Assembly (NCBI GenBank): GCA_029168955.1
Contig: JAPDOI010000905.1
Location: 62,001-126,000, forward strand
Direction: 5' to 3'
DNA from: Aplectana chamaeleonis
Taxonomy: Eukaryota; Nematoda; Chromadorea; Rhabditida; Cosmocercidae
DNA: 64,000 bases
A program made the position numbers and the translations under genes. This document shows, piece by piece, positions 61,377 to 64,000 of this stretch (its first letter is position 1; every line of letters starts with the position of its first letter). Under the pieces are notes generated by a model, which was not told the DNA's origin, made no database searches, and saw only the letters and a list, made by a program, of their open reading frames with translations.

Positions 61377-63060
61377 TTAAAGGCAGTGTTCACGATGATT
61401 TTAGTCTCCGAGTTTTTCACATAAAACAACGTGTTGGCCTCCAAGTATTACCAAAATCACGAAGAAACGGCGAGAAACGCATGAAAACGTCGCATTTCAA
61501 TGACATTATTCTATAACATGGACTAGTTTTCCGGTTGGATGAACATGTTAATGGTGGTTGTCACCGGTGGAAAATTGGGTCAGTCGAAAATAGAAGAATA
61601 TTTTATGTAAAGCAGGATTAGTTAGGGCCCTAAGGAAAGAACGGAGCAATAGAGAGTAGAGAATTGCAAAGGACGGGTCCACAAAAGATTTTGTAGTCAC
61701 AACAAACAGTTCCTGTGATACATAAGAGGCGGGGTGATACTTAATGATTTCGTGTACTTCTAGTGCGTTTTTTTTCAATTTCTACGTCATTTTAGTTCTA
61801 CCCGGGGGCCACTTAATCAATATAGCGAATAATCTCAAAATTGAAGATTATCGTAAACACTGCCTTTAAATGGGAAGCTTTGAACGAATCAAGTCGAAAA
61901 GCTCGGAAAATCGTCAAATAAACCCCAGATTCGTGATCAGCGCCCCAATTAACCCACCTGGAAGGATTTTGAGTGAAATCTGCAACATTTTTTTTTGTAA
62001 CGCTTTCAGAGGTATAAGCGCCCAACCGGAAATCAGCACAAGTCCAAAACGCTATGAGTCTGTGCAAAGTTTCGAAAATGTGCCCTCACCCTAAATCTGC
62101 TCAGTGGGGTAGTTTTGGGCGTTGAACACAAGCATGAGGTCCGTTTTCGGATTTCGCAAACCCTAATGCGCGTTTTTCATAGAATAAAAGGCGGGAAATA
62201 CGAACTTTGACAGGCTATACCTTTTTTGCAGATATCTGTAGTAAAATACGAGTTCAGATTCGAAGAGGGCGTGCCAGAGTTAACTAGAAAGCATCTTTCA
62301 GCTTTCTGATCCGGGTTTACACCATGCGAGGTCCCCTAGTTAGACTCTCAACAATCAACACTCATTGCGGCAGTTTGTGCAACAGGCGAAAAATCGATAT
62401 TATTGATTGGTATTAATCGATAATGTTTGACGAGTAAAATTCCCAAGTCAAGAGATCCATACCCATTAACAATTACCACTCGTCGTCGCATTTCGTGCAA
62501 TAAGAGCAAAAATCGATAATATTGATTATCGATTGATGACGTGTCATGAGTACGAAATCTGACAAGTTTCGAACCTACCCATAATGACCTATGTTAATTG
62601 GCTGCAGATCCACCCACATACCCTGCCCTCCACAGCCGAGACATGCCCCAGCAGTTTTCGCGCTCCACGGCTAATTTAGTATGTAAACCCACGATTTTGA
62701 GGTACCTTTCAAAGTTAATGTATCAAGTTCAAATTGGAATAGGAGCGACCTGCATCCATTTCCAGCCTCCTGTCCAAAAATGAGCTTCCTAGCTCAATTT
62801 TAAAGGTACCCACAAGTTGATGAACGCCAACTGAAAAAAAAAGGAGATTAACACCAAAACCGAGCGGTTTTTTTAAATTTTCTCGAAAACCAGCAAACCA
62901 TTCCGAACCATTTTCGGGGAATATTACCAACTTTTTGCGCGCTTTTCAATGCAATTTGGAGCCAATTTCTAGGTTCACTCTGAACTTAGATTTCGAAAAA
63001 GCGGTTCCGCGCGTGGCCAGTTCAAAACCAAATCTGGTGCGCGCTTCGCGCGCACCACAA
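60540..63060 (-). repeat. 5.1-kb palindrome, right arm
   Basis: Reverse complement of the left arm with scattered single-base differences and small indels; for example the block at 61144-61335 differs from 59660-59851 at a few codons only, and 62598-62783 is the mirror of 58211-58396. It ends in the same GCGCGC hairpin (63037-63057). Confidence 0.93.
61381..61865 (-). mobile_element. MITE family A, copy 6 (right arm)
   Basis: 485 bp; TTAA at 61377-61380 and 61866-61869. Mirror of copy 5. Confidence 0.9.
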
Positions 63061-63447
63061 TTTTGGTAAATACTGATAAATGTTTCACAGCAATCGATTT
63101 TTCATTGACCCCACCCTATGTAGCGCTGTTCGGCTTCAAGCTGCTTTCATGGAGATGCGGGTACGTTTTCACAAGCGGGTAGTCATGCTCCAAATATAGT
63201 CTGCGTGACCAATGCTGCACCTATGTGCCCTCAGGGCATGAAAACCGGCTCCGCTAACCTTATGTAGCGCTCTTCGACTTGAAGCTGCGTTTATGAATTT
63301 TTGGGCACGTTTTCTTATGTAGACAGCCATACATGAAGAAAGAAATGAGGATCTTCTCGCAAGGGGGAGGGGGGCTGAGCAAATGGCCCGGTTTAGAAGT
63401 GGGGTCGGATCAAAATTGGGTTGCATCACACCTCGCGCCGTAGCCTG

Positions 63448-64000
63448 GACCACTCTGAACGCTTGTTTCATCTTGCTTCTGGGCGTTTGCATAGATTTTT
63501 TTGTTGATTCTCGGTCTAAGGGTGACAGGCCCACATTTCTATAAACGAAACCAAATAACTGTTCTGATCGATAACAATCTAGGACTTTGCTGCTTAGAGA
63601 GCTTCCATATGTGACGGTACGCGAAGTCGGTACTTATCACTTGCACGCCGGTAGCGGTGCACTGACGCGCGCGGAGGCGCACTGATGCTCGCTGTAACCG
63701 CCTAATACCCCCCCACGGCTCGATTTTCCAGCAGGTAGGCTCATGATTAACTGTTTTTAAAAAAAATATTTGGGGTTTACATAGTTCTCTCAACTCATAG
63801 TTCATAACTCAGAAGGGCTCAGTCCATAACAACTAATGACCGTGATATTTTCGCTCTACGTACTTTCCTGATCATACACTGTTTATTCGTGACCGTCTTT
63901 CCTAGCTCCAATGCGCAATTGTTGACTAATTGCCGTGTGTATTTTATCACTGTAATTGTTTTGACCTGCCTACGGCGGGTATTTGTATTCTGTGCGCGTC
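63448..64000. other. Right flank of the 8-kb structure
   Basis: No gene or element end recognised. The minus-strand open frames (63169-63534, 63539-63805) cross repeat sequence or have no protein-like signature. Confidence 0.35.

Larger units (their letters stand above)
55473..63447. mobile_element. 8-kb composite foldback structure
   Basis: 7,975 bp bounded by CAGGCTACGGCGCGAGGTGT and its exact complement. Beyond the first 23 bp the ends remain similar for about 110 bp (CCGACCC, then GCTCAGCCCCCCC, then a TCCTCATTT block) once the 279-bp MITE in the left end is discounted. Inside lie inverted arrays of a 144-bp unit, a short unique part with an open frame (57430-57934) and a 5.1-kb palindrome. 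CAGG ends recall hAT, but the flanks (GTCCCATA, GACCACTC) show no clear 8-bp duplication. No transposase. Confidence 0.6.

Noticed and set aside
58211..62783. Identical 61-codon proteins at 58211-58396 and 62598-62783
   Set aside because: Mirror positions of the 5.1-kb palindrome; no start context, splice site or motif supports translation.

Overview
The window looks like gene-poor, transposon-packed chromosomal DNA of a metazoan, most probably a nematode of the rhabditid/strongylid type. Reasons: orphan exons flanked by nematode-style splice signals (pyrimidine-rich stretch ending in CAG or TAG, then GTGAGT- or GTAAGC-type donors), an orphan exon of a cytosolic malate dehydrogenase, an RTE endonuclease of a type I associate with strongylid worms, a Tc1/Tc3-like transposase fragment and very many foldback/MITE elements. 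No bacterial operon, rRNA or confident tRNA gene is present. The species call is inference; no comparison could be run.

Layout. 1-5.2 kb: a decayed Penelope-like element (minus strand, reverse transcriptase plus GIY-YIG endonuclease) with inverted terminal copies, interrupted by a 5'-truncated RTE retrotransposon with a 12-bp target duplication. 5.4-11.2 kb: chains of MITEs that insert at TTAA, beside a second RTE fragment. 11.2-20.2 kb: dispersed repeats, a 42-bp minisatellite and GC-rich foldbacks. 20.2-26.1 kb: two copies, in opposite orientation, of one non-LTR family; the longer carries a PHD-like finger, endonuclease, reverse transcriptase and a C-terminal Cys/His knuckle. 26.4-31.9 kb: hairpin MITEs, the malate dehydrogenase exon, a Harbinger-like element, a 166-codon open frame and head-plus-array repeats. 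32.3-39 kb: several minus-strand exon-like pieces of unknown gene(s) among MITEs. 39.1-44.4 kb: a Tc1-like transposase gene split by a 4.5-kb element bounded by a CAG duplication. 45.4-48.8 kb: three MITEs sharing TTAA sites, the first containing a 1.96-kb hAT-like foldback with an 8-bp duplication. 50-53.4 kb: further orphan exons. 55.5-63.4 kb: an 8-kb structure with terminal inverted repeats, inverted arrays of a 144-bp unit and a 5.1-kb near-perfect palindrome.

The recognised coding pieces are almost all mobile-element proteins, broken by stops, frameshifts or insertions, and do not form a pathway. The insertions can be ordered: the RTE is younger than the Penelope element, the hAT-like element younger than its MITE host, the 4.5-kb element younger than the Tc1-like gene, and the 5.1-kb inverted duplication younger than the MITEs mirrored in its arms. 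The features that look least conventional are the palindromic 8-kb structure, the TTAA-sharing MITE chains, the head-plus-short-motif-array repeats and the isolated exons left between transposons.
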